64,000 bases of DNA from JAABVD01 sp965204545 (lineage in GTDB: Bacteria; Verrucomicrobiota; Verrucomicrobiia; Opitutales; UBA2995). The position numbers were made by a program, and so were the translations under genes. Below, in pieces: positions 8,119-17,995 of the stretch. The notes beneath the pieces were generated by a model that searched no databases, was not told where the DNA came from, and saw only the letters and a list, made by a program, of their open reading frames with translations. Position 1 is the stretch's first letter. Every line of letters starts with the position of its first letter. The stretch spans positions 1,054,001-1,118,000 of the forward strand of contig CBDBFA010000003.1 of NCBI GenBank assembly GCA_965204545.1. The letters run 5' to 3'.

Positions 8119-9454
8119 TGAGAGTTTTTCGTTCTTGCAGCGGGTACCAATCCTCGATCATGCGGGCCAATTCGGCCACGAGGTCGGGGTGGTCGGGCGC
8201 CTGGTTGACCTTTTCCCAGGGATCGGCCAAGAGGTCGAACAATTGGGGCCGCCTCTCCTCCCTGGGATGGGTCGATTGATACCGGTTGACCTCTCCATCG
8301 TAGGTCAGTAGCAGCTTCCACCGGCCGCGAATGCACCACCGGAAGAGCAGAGAGGCTTCCGGCCTTTCAATGTCGGCAATATCGTGGGCAAAGGCTTCCC
8401 CAAAAATCGCCTCCCGAGGGATCTCCGATCCGCTCTTCAAATACGGCATCAAGTTCAGGCCCGGGGTGGGAATGGAGGGATTTCCCGCGCCCGTTGCCGC
8501 TATGATGGTGGGAAATATGTCGATGCTGCTGACCAGGTCTCGGCGGTTTGCCGGTTCAAATTTTTCCGGAAAGGAATAGAGGGTGGGTTGGCGAATGCCC
8601 CCCTCATACGGTGTCTGTTTGGAGCGTTGGTCGTAACCACGTCTTTCCGGATGCTGAATCCAACCATTGTCGCCAATGTAGATTATCAAGGTGTTGTCCC
8701 GGATGTTCTTTTTTTCCAGATAGCCGATCAGGTCGCCACAGGTTTCATCGAACCACTCAATCATGGCGTAATACTTGGCGATGGTCGATGGATGATCCCC
8801 CTCGTATTTTTCCAGAAGGCGAGCAGGTGGATTATGTGGGGTGTGAGGCAGGAAAGGAGCATACCACATGAAAAAGGGTTTATCTTCCACCATGGCCATA
8901 TCGATAAAGTCGAAGCACTCCTTGAGTCCCTCTCGTCCGATTTTGAGGCCGTCATCCCCATGGCGCCCCCTCGGTTGAGGGAAGCCGCGAGTCATTCCAT
9001 GGGTAAATCCACCGCGCCGGTAGTTGCCCTCCCACCATTTGCCACTCTGATGACTGAGGTATCCCGCCTCCCCCAACAATTCGGGCAGGGTATCGAACGC
9101 ATCGATGTAGGATATGAGTTCATGCCTGCGCTGTTGGTAGAGTTCCGAATCCTTTTCGGCGTATTTTGGCGACGGGTCGTTGCCCGTAATACCGTGGCGG
9201 TGCGCGTAGTGCCCCGTGGCCAGTGTCATCAGGGAAGGCCGGCACAAGGCGGTGGGAACATAGCCACGCGTAAAGACGACCGATTGGCGGGCCAATCGAT
9301 CGATATGGGGCGTCCTTACATGGGGATGATCCAAAAACGAGTAATCGCTCCAGGCCTGATCGTCGCTGATGATGAGCAACACATTGGGCCGGTCGGCTGC
9401 CATCAAAGGGCCGGCAAACAGGGCTAGGACCAGACTCAATCTAATAGAACACAT
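8105..9454 (-). CDS. Sulfatase with atypical CRPSL active-site motif
   Basis: A 449-residue secreted sulfatase. A signal peptide (MCSIRLSLVLALFAGPLMAA) precedes the metal-binding PNVLLIISDDQ start of the alkaline-phosphatase fold. The nucleophile region is ALCRPSLMTLATG: Cys71 should become formylglycine, but the fifth residue of the classical C-x-P-x-R signature is Leu75. Further metal or substrate residues occur in HSG/HTPHNPP and YIGDNG. It may desulfate carbohydrates, in line with other PVC sulfatases. It stands alone, convergent with the antitoxin and divergent from the DUF5069 gene. No FGE or anSME maturase is visible in the window. Confidence 0.9.
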   Translation of the reverse strand: MCSIRLSLVLALFAGPLMAADRPNVLLIISDDQAWSDYSFLDHPHVRTPHIDRLARQSVVFTRGYVPTALCRPSLMTLATGHYAHRHGITGNDPSPKYAEKDSELYQQRRHELISYIDAFDTLPELLGEAGYLSHQSGKWWEGNYRRGGFTHGMTRGFPQPRGRHGDDGLKIGREGLKECFDFIDMAMVEDKPFFMWYAPFLPHTPHNPPARLLEKYEGDHPSTIAKYYAMIEWFDETCGDLIGYLEKKNIRDNTLIIYIGDNGWIQHPERRGYDQRSKQTPYEGGIRQPTLYSFPEKFEPANRRDLVSSIDIFPTIIAATGAGNPSIPTPGLNLMPYLKSGSEIPREAIFGEAFAHDIADIERPEASLLFRWCIRGRWKLLLTYDGEVNRYQSTHPREERRPQLFDLLADPWEKVNQAPDHPDLVAELARMIEDWYPLQERKTLTRFD

Positions 9455-9664
9455 GGTGAGGTGTCATAACGGAAAGTGTACCCGTATGGCAAACCCTCAA
9501 TTGACCCTTCCCCCAGAGCAGATCCGCTTCGACCCGAGGAATCGGGTTTACACATTGTACTTGCCCTGAACCTGTACCAACCATATGACGAAATTGTTGT
9601 TCCAATTTGGCTCCAGTGCATTCTGGACCTTTCACTCAAATCACTAAACAAATACCTATTCATA

Positions 9665-10102
9665 ATGAGCAAAATCATCCCTACCATCAGTTCCGGCTTG
9701 GCCGGCCCACTCGGAGTGCTTCACCTCCCGCGATTCTGGCAGAAAGTTTCTTTGGACGGAGTAGGCAAATTACGTGAAGATTACCCCGCCTGCGGGGCCG
9801 GATTCGATCAAATGACTCTGGACGCCCTGGGATTGGACAAGGATACCACTATTCAATACATCCAATCGGAAAAACCGGGTTACTTCGCCTTCGAAGCCTG
9901 GGTCGCAGACAACATGAAGGAAGACGCGGATATAGATGCCCATAATGCCGCCGTCACAGGCTATTGCCACGATGATGGCACCCGCGGAGAAATCTTCCAA
10001 TTGGCCGGACTCGACGACGAAAATTGTTCAGCCCGGGATGCGGTCAATCTCAACAACTACGAGGATTGGTCGGAGTTTCACCAGCAGGAACTCCACGGGT
10101 AG
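9665..10102 (+). CDS. DUF5069 domain-containing protein
   Basis: About 145 residues from the ATG at 9665 (MSKIIPTISSG). Upstream in-frame codons exist back to 9476 but read as non-coding. The region GVLHLPRFWQKVSLDGVGKL, a YPACGAGFD motif and a GLDKDTTIQYIQ segment match the DUF5069 pattern as I remember it, a family common in Verrucomicrobiota and of unknown function. No signal peptide or membrane segment is present, so it is probably cytoplasmic. It is divergent from the sulfatase across a 210-base spacer and is followed by repeats, so it is likely monocistronic. Confidence 0.65.
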   Translation: MSKIIPTISSGLAGPLGVLHLPRFWQKVSLDGVGKLREDYPACGAGFDQMTLDALGLDKDTTIQYIQSEKPGYFAFEAWVADNMKEDADIDAHNAAVTGYCHDDGTRGEIFQLAGLDDENCSARDAVNLNNYEDWSEFHQQELHG

Positions 10103-10170
10103 AGAGTTGCCAAATTCCCGATCCTGCCCTTTTGCGCCGGAAAAGGTAATTCCTAATCCCTTAAGTTGTT

Positions 10171-10190
10171 GGAGCGGCTTTTCGCCGCGA
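10171..10190 (+). repeat. REP-like short palindrome
   Basis: GGAGCGGCTTTTCGCCGCGA contains a GCGGC/GCCGC stem. A near-identical copy sits at 38297-38316. Just upstream (10147-10158) is a short TAATTCCTAATC fragment of the 7-base repeat found elsewhere in the window. Confidence 0.65.
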
Positions 10191-10261
10191 TTGCTTTGAG
10201 GCTGTATCGTGCGTTCGAGCGCTGGCCTCGGCGTCCATACTATATTCCTCTACAACGACGC

Positions 10262-10441
10262 TCAACCCGCATATCTCACAAAATTCGTGACGAGCGAACG
10301 GAGGTCGAGTGCTGGCGGGGGTTTCGTGCAGATTCGGGGGTGAAGCCGGGTCGACACCCTGCAAAGTCCCGAATCCAGGGAAATCCCCGCCAGTGCCGAC
10401 ATACCGGAGCGCAGTAGAAAATTGGGAGATATGCGGGTTAA
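10262..10441 (-). repeat. MITE-like palindromic element, copy B
   Basis: A 180-base inverted copy of the element at 4434-4638. The ends are 10262-10279 (TCAACCCGCATATCTCAC) and 10424-10441, imperfect inverted repeats (16 of 18). Together with the REP-like palindrome it fills the 355-base gene-free stretch 10103-10457 between the DUF5069 gene and the Gfo/Idh/MocA gene. No protein is encoded. It lacks the 25-base insertion found near the left end of copy A, so one of the two arose by internal duplication or deletion. Confidence 0.8.
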
Positions 10442-10457
10442 CTAAGCGCCATCCCGG

Positions 10458-11750
10458 TTAGACCAGTTGTTCTTCACCCGGAATGGGGCGCGCGGGGATG
10501 GGGTTATCCCCGATGGCGTAGCGGGCAGGGCTGATATCCAATTGGGATTTGTTCAAGGCCCAATCGTAGCGTATCTCCCGGCCCGTATAGGCCGCCATGC
10601 GTCCGAGAATGGCGGTCATGGTAGAATCGGCCACGCGCTTACCGTGGTTCAGATAGGGGCCCATTCCGCGGATGCTCGCAATCATGTCCTTGTGTTCCTG
10701 TTCCTGTCCATTGACAGCTGGACCGGAGTATTTCCAGGGATTTTCCCCTTCGATGCGCTCTCCATCCGCCCTGCCTTTGGAGCCGACGATGTTTTGCCCG
10801 ACGCGGGCGGTGGAACCGGGTATCTGACTGGCCATGCTGGTAACGCGGGCCCCGTTGGCATATTCATACACGATGGCAAAGTGGTCGTAGATATTACCAA
10901 AATCGTGTTCGATCATGAGACCACCCATACCGATGGCAGACTTGGGGGGACCCCCGTAAGCCCAGTTCATCACATCGAGTTGGTGAATGTGCTGTTCGAC
11001 GATGCAGTCGCCCGATCCCCAACAATGGAAATACCAGTTGCGGATTTGGAATTCCATTTCCGACCATTTCGGGTTTTGGGCATTTTGCCCGATCTTTCGA
11101 CCCCAGATCCAGTAACAATCCCCACCGCGCAACTCGCCTATGTCGCCGTTGCCAATGCGGTCCATGGTCTCCAGGTAACTGGGGGTGTGCCGGCGTTGAG
11201 TCCCGGCCACGACGGTTAAGCCCTTCTTTTTGGCCAGTTCGGAGACGGCTATCACCTTGCGGACACCCACGGGGTCCACTGCGACCGGTTTTTCCATGAA
11301 AACGTGCTTCCCGGCTTTGACGGCAGCTTCGAAATGCTGGGGACGAAATCCCGGTTGAGTAGCCAGTATAACCACGTCCACATCGGATTGAAGGACCTTC
11401 TTGTACCCGTCAAACCCGGAAAACTGACGGTCGGGGGTCACATTGAATTTTTTTCCCAAAGCGGGATTGGGACCTGCTTTCTTTGTCAATTTTGCTTCGG
11501 CCGCCGCGATTTTGTCCGGGAAAAAGTCGGCCATGGCATAGAGTTCGACGTTGGGAGCGGCATTGATACAGTGCCGGGCCGCCCCTGTTCCGCGCCCGCC
11601 ACAACCAACCAGGCCAACCCTGAGTTTGTCCGATGCTCCCGGGTCGGAGGCAAAGGCATGGGGTTGCCGACCGAAAATGGATAAGGCGGAAGCGGCTGCC
11701 CCCGTTGCGATGAACTGTCTGCGTGATGGCTTGTGAGAAATCTGCTTCAT
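10458..11750 (-). CDS. Tat-exported Gfo/Idh/MocA family oxidoreductase
   Basis: About 430 residues, starting at the ATG at 11750, which gives a twin-arginine signal (PSRRQFIATGAAASALSIFG). A longer start at 11810 is less likely. A Rossmann motif (LRVGLVGCGGRGTG) and the conserved EKPVAVDP lysine motif identify the family; these enzymes usually use NAD(P) to oxidise or epimerise sugars and cyclitols. PVC bacteria carry many exported copies with tightly bound cofactor. The C-terminal GREIRYDWALNKSQLDISPARY stretch is typical of the group. It stands alone upstream of gltD on the same strand with a 130-base gap. Sugar oxidation linked to the GMC/DUF1080 genes is inference. Confidence 0.9.
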   Translation of the reverse strand: MKQISHKPSRRQFIATGAAASALSIFGRQPHAFASDPGASDKLRVGLVGCGGRGTGAARHCINAAPNVELYAMADFFPDKIAAAEAKLTKKAGPNPALGKKFNVTPDRQFSGFDGYKKVLQSDVDVVILATQPGFRPQHFEAAVKAGKHVFMEKPVAVDPVGVRKVIAVSELAKKKGLTVVAGTQRRHTPSYLETMDRIGNGDIGELRGGDCYWIWGRKIGQNAQNPKWSEMEFQIRNWYFHCWGSGDCIVEQHIHQLDVMNWAYGGPPKSAIGMGGLMIEHDFGNIYDHFAIVYEYANGARVTSMASQIPGSTARVGQNIVGSKGRADGERIEGENPWKYSGPAVNGQEQEHKDMIASIRGMGPYLNHGKRVADSTMTAILGRMAAYTGREIRYDWALNKSQLDISPARYAIGDNPIPARPIPGEEQLV

Positions 11751-11882
11751 TGAACGTGCGTTGTGTAATTGACTGGGGTAATACCAGCATGGTTTCGTCC
11801 CTATTCCCAAGAAAGTAAAGAAAAAACCACCCCCGGTGCTCCTGCTCCCACTTTCCCCTTTTCTCTCGGCGCGAAGCGCCGC

Positions 11883-13373
11883 TTACCAGGGCAGGTAGCT
11901 TTTTCCCATCAGGTATGTGTCGACGGCACGGGCCGCCCCGCGGCCTTCATTGATGGCCCAGACGATGAGGCTTTGCCCCCTGCGGGCATCCCCTGCGGCA
12001 AACACCCCGTCCACATTGGTATGGTATTTTCCATACTCGGCTCGGGCATTGGAGCGGGAATCCTTTTCCACCCTCAGCTGCTCCAGTAGACCGCCCTCGG
12101 GACCGAGGAATCCCATGGCCAGCAAAACCAGGTCGGCCGGAATAATTTCCTCGGTGCCGGGAAGTTCGACGGGTATCATCCGGCCATCCTTCTGGCGATC
12201 CCACTTGATCTTGACGGCGTGAATCTCCCTGACATTTCCATCTTCGTCACCGACAAATTTCTTGGTCATCATCAAATAGCTGCGCGGATCATCGCCTTGG
12301 ATGGCAATGGCCTCCTCCTGACCGTAATCGATATTAAGGATACGGGCGTACTGGGGCCAGGGGTTATTGGCGCTCCGTTGATCGGCCGGTTGCGGCATGA
12401 TTTCGAGCTGGCGCACATGCCTGCAACCATGCCGAAGAGCGGTGCCCACGCAATCGGTGCCGGTATCACCACCGCCGATCACCACGACATTCTTGTCTTT
12501 GCCGGAAATGTATCGGCCGTCCTCAAAGTTGCTGTCGAGCAGGCTCTTGGTTGTGGAAGTCAGGTATTCCATAGCGAAGTGAATACCCTTTAGATCCCGG
12601 CCCTCCACCAGCAGGTTCCTCGGTACGGTGGCGCCGGTACAAATAACCTGGGCGTCGAAGTCTCTCTGCAGTTGGGTAGCCGGCACATCCAGGCCGATCT
12701 CCCGGTTGCAAACAAACCGGATGCCCTCGTCCTTCATCAGTTGGATGCGGCGTTCCACCACATGCTTTTCCAATTTCATGTTGGGAATGCCATACATGAG
12801 CAATCCTCCCGGACGGTCGTCCCTTTCAAAAATAGTCACGGCATGCCCTGCCTCGTTGAGCTGGGCCGCACAAGCCAGTCCGGCCGGACCAGACCCGATA
12901 ACCGCCACCGTTTTGCCAGTGCGTACTTCGGGTGGATGGGGCTTGACCCAACCCATTTCAAAGCCGCGATCAATGATCGATACTTCGTGGTGTTTAATGG
13001 TAACCGGTGGCGCGTTGATGCCCAGAACGCATGAACTCTCGCAGGGAGCCGGACAAACCCGGCCGGTAAACTCCGGAAAATTATTGGTTTTGAGAAGCCG
13101 AGCCAACGCGTCCTTCCAAAGACCGCGGTAAACCAGGTCGTTCCATTCCGGAATGAGGTTATTGACCGGGCATCCGGCAATACCGTGTCCGTGAATGGAC
13201 TCGGCCGCCATGCAGAAGGGCACCCCGCAATCCATGCAACGCGAGGCCTGAACCTGAATGTCGCTCACAGCCATCTGCGAATGCACTTCATCCCAGTCAT
13301 TCACCCGAAGGACCGGATCCCGATCCTGGGGAAGGATGCGGTCAAAATCCAAAAATCCGGTCGGCTTTCCCAT
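11883..13373 (-). CDS. gltD: Glutamate synthase (NADPH) small subunit
   Basis: A 496-residue flavoprotein that passes electrons from NADPH to the large subunit for glutamate formation. The N-terminal cysteine clusters for [4Fe-4S] centres are visible (CMDCGVPFC near residue 46, then GCPVNN, and CPAPCESSCVLG near 108), followed by an FAD motif (VAVIGSGPAGLACA) and a second dinucleotide motif (VVVIGGGDTGTDC). A GDARRGQSLIVWAINEGR segment ends the FAD domain. It lies 20 bases downstream of gltB on the same strand, so gltB-gltD form an operon. All expected motifs are intact. Confidence 0.97.
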   Translation of the reverse strand: MGKPTGFLDFDRILPQDRDPVLRVNDWDEVHSQMAVSDIQVQASRCMDCGVPFCMAAESIHGHGIAGCPVNNLIPEWNDLVYRGLWKDALARLLKTNNFPEFTGRVCPAPCESSCVLGINAPPVTIKHHEVSIIDRGFEMGWVKPHPPEVRTGKTVAVIGSGPAGLACAAQLNEAGHAVTIFERDDRPGGLLMYGIPNMKLEKHVVERRIQLMKDEGIRFVCNREIGLDVPATQLQRDFDAQVICTGATVPRNLLVEGRDLKGIHFAMEYLTSTTKSLLDSNFEDGRYISGKDKNVVVIGGGDTGTDCVGTALRHGCRHVRQLEIMPQPADQRSANNPWPQYARILNIDYGQEEAIAIQGDDPRSYLMMTKKFVGDEDGNVREIHAVKIKWDRQKDGRMIPVELPGTEEIIPADLVLLAMGFLGPEGGLLEQLRVEKDSRSNARAEYGKYHTNVDGVFAAGDARRGQSLIVWAINEGRGAARAVDTYLMGKSYLPW

Positions 13374-13393
13374 TTGCTGGAAGGTTCCGGTTC

Positions 13394-16300
13394 CTATCTG
13401 GCGGCAAGTTCGCGCATCCGCATATCGAAGGCCTCCACCGCGATGTCGTAATCGTTATCGAATTTTTCGGTGGCCCGGGCCTGGTCGATATATTTCAACA
13501 TGCGCTCATAGTCGACCGGCATGACGCGGACAAACCGGCTCAGATTGAATTCCCAACCCGTCAGAATTTCCCAGGCTACCTTGGAACTCGTGTAGGCCAG
13601 ATGATTCTCGATGAGGGTCCTCAACTCTTCCATGTCGGCGGGGTTCTCCACTTGGCTCAGTCTGACCATCTCCTTGTTGCAACGGGCTGCAAATTTTCCG
13701 TAGCGGTCGAAGACATAAGCTACTCCGCCCGACATGCCCGCGGCAAAGTTCCTTCCCGTTTCACCGAGAATGACGGCCCGACCTCCCGTCATGTATTCAC
13801 ACCCGTGGTCGCCAACTCCTTCCACCACGGCCGTTACCCCGGAATTGCGCACGCAAAAGCGTTCCCCCGCTCTTCCACGGATGTATGCCTCTCCATCAGT
13901 GGCGCCGAAGAAGGCCACGTTTCCAATTATTATGTTCTTGCGGGCCCGGAAGGGCGCATTCCGGTCCGGGTGAATAATCAGGGTCCCACCCGATAGACCT
14001 TTGCCAAAATAGTCGTTGGAATCTCCCTCCAGCCGCATGCGAAGGCCGTTGGCCGCGAAACAACCAAAGCTTTGTCCGGCCGATCCTCTGAACTTCACGT
14101 CGATGGTGCCCGAAGGAAGGCCTTCGCCGTTGTAACGTTTGGATATTTCGTTGGAAAGCATGGCCCCCACCGTGCGGTCGGTATTTACGATCTTATAACT
14201 CAACTTCACCGGCCGGGCATCCTCCAAAGCCGGAGTTGCATCCTTCATCAGCTTGCGGTCCAAGACGTCGTTGATGAGGTGCTCCTGTTCAACGCTTTGA
14301 TAGAGACCATCTCCTTCCCGTTCCGACTCCCGGTAGAGGATGGGGGAAAGGTCGAGATTGCGGTATTTCCAATGGTCGATGTCGTCGCGAAACTTCAGAC
14401 ACTGGCTCTGGCCTATCATCTCATCGACAGTACGGAATCCCAATTCAGCCATGATTTCACGCAGGCCTTCCGTAAGGAAAGTGAAGAAATTGATGACGTG
14501 CTCCACCTTTCCGTGGAAACGCTTTCGCAACTCCCGGTTCTGGGTGGCAATACCGACCGGGCAGGTGTTCATATGACACTTGCGCATCATGATGCACCCC
14601 TCGACAACCAATGCAGCGGAGGCGACACCCCACTCGTCCGCGCCCAAAAGCGAAGCCACAGCCAAATCCCGCGGGGTCTTCAATTGCCCGTCTGTCTGGA
14701 CCACAATCCGGCTTCTCAACCGATTGCGGACCAGGGTCTGATGCGTCTCGGAAAGACCGAGTTCCCAAGGTAATCCCGCATGTTTGATCGAACTCCAGGG
14801 GGATGCCCCGGTTCCACCATCGTGCCCGCTGATCAACACCACGTCGGCATAACCTTTACAAACCCCGGCAGCGATGGTGCCCACTCCCGCTTCCGACACC
14901 AATTTGACATTGATGCGGGCTTTGCGATTGGAGTTTTTCAGGTCGAATATCAATTGAGCCAAATCCTCAATGGAATAAATATCGTGGTGCGGGGGCGGGG
15001 AAATGAGCCCGACACCCGGGGTGGAAGAGCGGACCTTGCCGATCCAGGCATCCACCTTGTGGCCGGGTAATTGTCCGCCTTCTCCGGGCTTGGCCCCTTG
15101 CGCCATCTTTATCTGCAGTTCATCCGCATTGGCCAGATAGTAGGAGGTCACCCCGAAACGTCCCGAGGCTACCTGCTTAATGCGCGACATCATGAGGTCG
15201 CCATTTTCGTCCGGAATGTAGCGTATGGGATCCTCTCCGCCTTCCCCGCTGTTGCTCTTCCCACCTATGCGGTTCATGGCTTTGGCCAGGGTAGTATGCG
15301 CTTCCCAGGAGATGGACCCGAAAGACATGGCCCCTGTGGCAAATCGTTTGAAGATGTTCTCCGCCGGTTCAACCTCCTCTATGGGAATGGATGGACGATC
15401 CGGGTTGAATTCCATCAACCCGCGCAAGGTGAAGGCATCGCGAACCTGATCGTCTACGTGGCGGGCGTATTGGTCGAATTGTTCCCGATTGTTGGTCGCA
15501 GTGGAGTGTTGCAACAGGCGAATTGTGGTCGGATTGAACAGGTGACGCTCACCGTCGAGCCGCCAGGCATAATCACCCCCGGAGTCGAGCATCTCACTTC
15601 CAACCAGATTGTCATCCAGGGGGAAACCGGCGCGGTGGCGGGTGAGCGCTTCACGGGCAATCTCATCCAGTCCCATGCCCTCGACACGGCTCACGGTGCC
15701 GGTGAAATATTCGTCTATGACCGCGCTGCTGATTCCCAGCGCTTCAAAGATCTGGGCGCCCTGGTAGGATTGCAGGGTCGAAATCCCCATTTTGGAAAAT
15801 ATTTTGAGAAGACCGTCGTTGATGGCTTTCTTGTATTTGTAAAAGGCCTCCTCAAAGCTTTGCAGGGGATCTACGATACCTTGCTCCCTCAAATCGTCGA
15901 TCGTCTCCAAAGCCATATAGGGGTGAATGGCGGAGGCGCCATAACCGATCACGGTGGCGTAGTGGTGCGTTTCCCGAATGTCTCCGGCTTCCACAATTAT
16001 ATCTGCTTTGGCCCGGAGGCCTTGGCGTATCAGGTAATGATGCACCGCCCCCGTGGCCAACAGCGACGGGATGGCCGCGTGGTCGGTGTCCATTCCCCGA
16101 TCGGTCAATATGATGATGGAGAAGCCGTCCAGCACGGCGTCCTTGGCATAACGGCAGATACGATCCAGGGCGGCTTTCAAGGCACCGGGCTTTCCGATAG
16201 CCCGGAAGGTGCACTCGATACTCTTGGACTGAAAATGATCGTGATCGATATAACGGATCTTCTGCATCTCCTCACAGGATAGCAGTGGCTGTTTGATTTC

Positions 16301-17995
16301 CACTTTGTGGCAATGCCGGGGCGTCTCATCCAAAAGGTTGAGCGATCCTCCCACGTAGCTCTGCAGTGACATGACCATCTTCTCCCGAATCGGATCGATC
16401 GGCGGATTGGTCACCTGGGCGAAAAGCTGCTTGAAATAATTCGACAATTGCTGAGGCCGGTCTGAAAGAATGGCCAGCGGATTATCCGCCCCCATCGATC
16501 CCAAGGGTTCCTTCCCGGTCTCCACCATTTGCATGAGGATCATATTGAGATCCTCCTGCGTAAACCCAAAGGCCTTCTGCCGCTTTCTCACCGAGCTTTC
16601 CTTGGACTGGCGCTGCTCCTCCAGGGGCAAAGGCAACTCCTCCAGGGTAATCTTGTGTCTGGCCAGCCATTCGCCATAGGGTTGGCGCGAACAGATATCG
16701 GCCTTCACTTCCTCGTCCGAAATGATCCGCCCCTGATCCAGGTCAGCTATGAAGATTTTTCCGGGTTGCAGGCGACCCTTTCGCACCACTCGGGCCGGAT
16801 CGATCTCAAGCGAACCGGTTTCAGAACCCATGACGACCATGTCATCATCGGTCACGAGGTAACGCGATGGACGCAGCCCATTGCGGTCCAGGGTAGCGCC
16901 GACCACCCTGCCATCGGTAAAGGAAATCGAGGCCGGACCATCCCAGGGCTCCATGATGCAGGAGTAATACTCGTAGAAGGCCCTTTTTACCGGATCCATA
17001 TCCTCTTGGGTCTGCCAGGCTTCCGGGATGACCATCATCATTACGTGGGCCAAGGGGCGGCCACTCAAAACGAGCAGTTCGATGACCATGTCGAGATTGG
17101 CCGAATCCGACATGGCCCGGTCGCTTACCGGGTGCAGCATCTTCAGCTCTTCCGGGGTAAAATGAATACTATCCAGTATGGCCTCTCGGGCCCGCATCCA
17201 ATTGATGTTCCCCATCACCGTGTTGATTTCACCGTTGTGGGAAAGATAGCGAAAGGGCTGGGCCAGTTTCCAGGACGGGAAGGTATTGGTGGAGAAACGC
17301 GAATGAAACATCGCGATTGCCGACACGATGCGCTCATCCTGCAAGTCCAGGTAATACTGGTCGACCTGATCAGTGGTAAACTGACCCTTGTAGGTGATAT
17401 TCCGCGAAGACATCGAAATGATGTAGAAATCTTCACTGGCCCCTTCAATCGAATCGTGCGCGGTGTGGATGGTGTAATTGCGCAATACGTAGAGCTTCCG
17501 TTCGAATTCGTCGTTGCTCATTTCCTCGGGCTTGCTCACGAATACCTGCTCGATTTGCGGCTCCGAATCCAAGGCAGCTTGACCGAGCATGCTGTTGTCC
17601 TTGGGGACCCTGCGATAGCCCAGAAGGGAAAGGCCGAGACGGTGAATATTTTGGGTCAGCAGATTTCTGCAGGCCTCCCGGACCTTGGCCTCAGCCGGGA
17701 AGAAGACCATTCCCACCCCATATCCGCCTAATGCCGGCAAGGTAATACCCAGCCCTGCACAGGCATCGGCCAGGAATTCATGCGGGATCTGAATCAGAAT
17801 ACCGGCGCCGTCACCGCTGGCCACGTCGTAACCGGTACCTCCGCGGTGATCCATGTTACAGAGCATGCAAAGGGCATTCCTGACTATCTGATGAGATTTC
17901 CTACCCTTCAGATTGGCCACAAATCCAATTCCACAACTGTCCCGCTCGAACTCGGGGCGGTATAAGCCCGGATAATCCCTGGTGGCATTCATCAT
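13394..17995 (-). CDS. gltB: Glutamate synthase large subunit
   Basis: A 1533-residue amidotransferase/synthase. The N-terminal Ntn glutaminase begins after a short propeptide at the nucleophile Cys21 (RDSCGIGFVANLKGRKSH). The central FMN-binding synthase domain contains GEGGEDPIRY, KPGEGGQLPGHKV and the GHDGGTGASPWSSIKHAG loop. The [3Fe-4S] cysteines are in CHMNTCPVGIATQ, and the C-terminal GXGXG beta-helix domain is present (GGTLIIHPDR, GNVAFFGATDGEAYIRG, GGVAYVFD). It transfers glutamine amide nitrogen to 2-oxoglutarate. gltB leads the operon; the 514-base region upstream holds its promoter and is shared with the divergent ThuA gene. Confidence 0.97.
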   Translation of the reverse strand: MMNATRDYPGLYRPEFERDSCGIGFVANLKGRKSHQIVRNALCMLCNMDHRGGTGYDVASGDGAGILIQIPHEFLADACAGLGITLPALGGYGVGMVFFPAEAKVREACRNLLTQNIHRLGLSLLGYRRVPKDNSMLGQAALDSEPQIEQVFVSKPEEMSNDEFERKLYVLRNYTIHTAHDSIEGASEDFYIISMSSRNITYKGQFTTDQVDQYYLDLQDERIVSAIAMFHSRFSTNTFPSWKLAQPFRYLSHNGEINTVMGNINWMRAREAILDSIHFTPEELKMLHPVSDRAMSDSANLDMVIELLVLSGRPLAHVMMMVIPEAWQTQEDMDPVKRAFYEYYSCIMEPWDGPASISFTDGRVVGATLDRNGLRPSRYLVTDDDMVVMGSETGSLEIDPARVVRKGRLQPGKIFIADLDQGRIISDEEVKADICSRQPYGEWLARHKITLEELPLPLEEQRQSKESSVRKRQKAFGFTQEDLNMILMQMVETGKEPLGSMGADNPLAILSDRPQQLSNYFKQLFAQVTNPPIDPIREKMVMSLQSYVGGSLNLLDETPRHCHKVEIKQPLLSCEEMQKIRYIDHDHFQSKSIECTFRAIGKPGALKAALDRICRYAKDAVLDGFSIIILTDRGMDTDHAAIPSLLATGAVHHYLIRQGLRAKADIIVEAGDIRETHHYATVIGYGASAIHPYMALETIDDLREQGIVDPLQSFEEAFYKYKKAINDGLLKIFSKMGISTLQSYQGAQIFEALGISSAVIDEYFTGTVSRVEGMGLDEIAREALTRHRAGFPLDDNLVGSEMLDSGGDYAWRLDGERHLFNPTTIRLLQHSTATNNREQFDQYARHVDDQVRDAFTLRGLMEFNPDRPSIPIEEVEPAENIFKRFATGAMSFGSISWEAHTTLAKAMNRIGGKSNSGEGGEDPIRYIPDENGDLMMSRIKQVASGRFGVTSYYLANADELQIKMAQGAKPGEGGQLPGHKVDAWIGKVRSSTPGVGLISPPPHHDIYSIEDLAQLIFDLKNSNRKARINVKLVSEAGVGTIAAGVCKGYADVVLISGHDGGTGASPWSSIKHAGLPWELGLSETHQTLVRNRLRSRIVVQTDGQLKTPRDLAVASLLGADEWGVASAALVVEGCIMMRKCHMNTCPVGIATQNRELRKRFHGKVEHVINFFTFLTEGLREIMAELGFRTVDEMIGQSQCLKFRDDIDHWKYRNLDLSPILYRESEREGDGLYQSVEQEHLINDVLDRKLMKDATPALEDARPVKLSYKIVNTDRTVGAMLSNEISKRYNGEGLPSGTIDVKFRGSAGQSFGCFAANGLRMRLEGDSNDYFGKGLSGGTLIIHPDRNAPFRARKNIIIGNVAFFGATDGEAYIRGRAGERFCVRNSGVTAVVEGVGDHGCEYMTGGRAVILGETGRNFAAGMSGGVAYVFDRYGKFAARCNKEMVRLSQVENPADMEELRTLIENHLAYTSSKVAWEILTGWEFNLSRFVRVMPVDYERMLKYIDQARATEKFDNDYDIAVEAFDMRMRELAAR

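Noticed and set aside
8384..9427. A 347-codon plus-strand open frame opposite the first sulfatase.
   Set aside because: It is antisense to a gene with clear catalytic motifs and has no motif of its own.
15071..17731. Two plus-strand open frames of about 400 codons each (15071-16282 and 16529-17731) opposite gltB.
   Set aside because: They are antisense to an intact, strongly conserved glutamate synthase, have no recognisable domains, and are expected shadows in GC-rich coding DNA.
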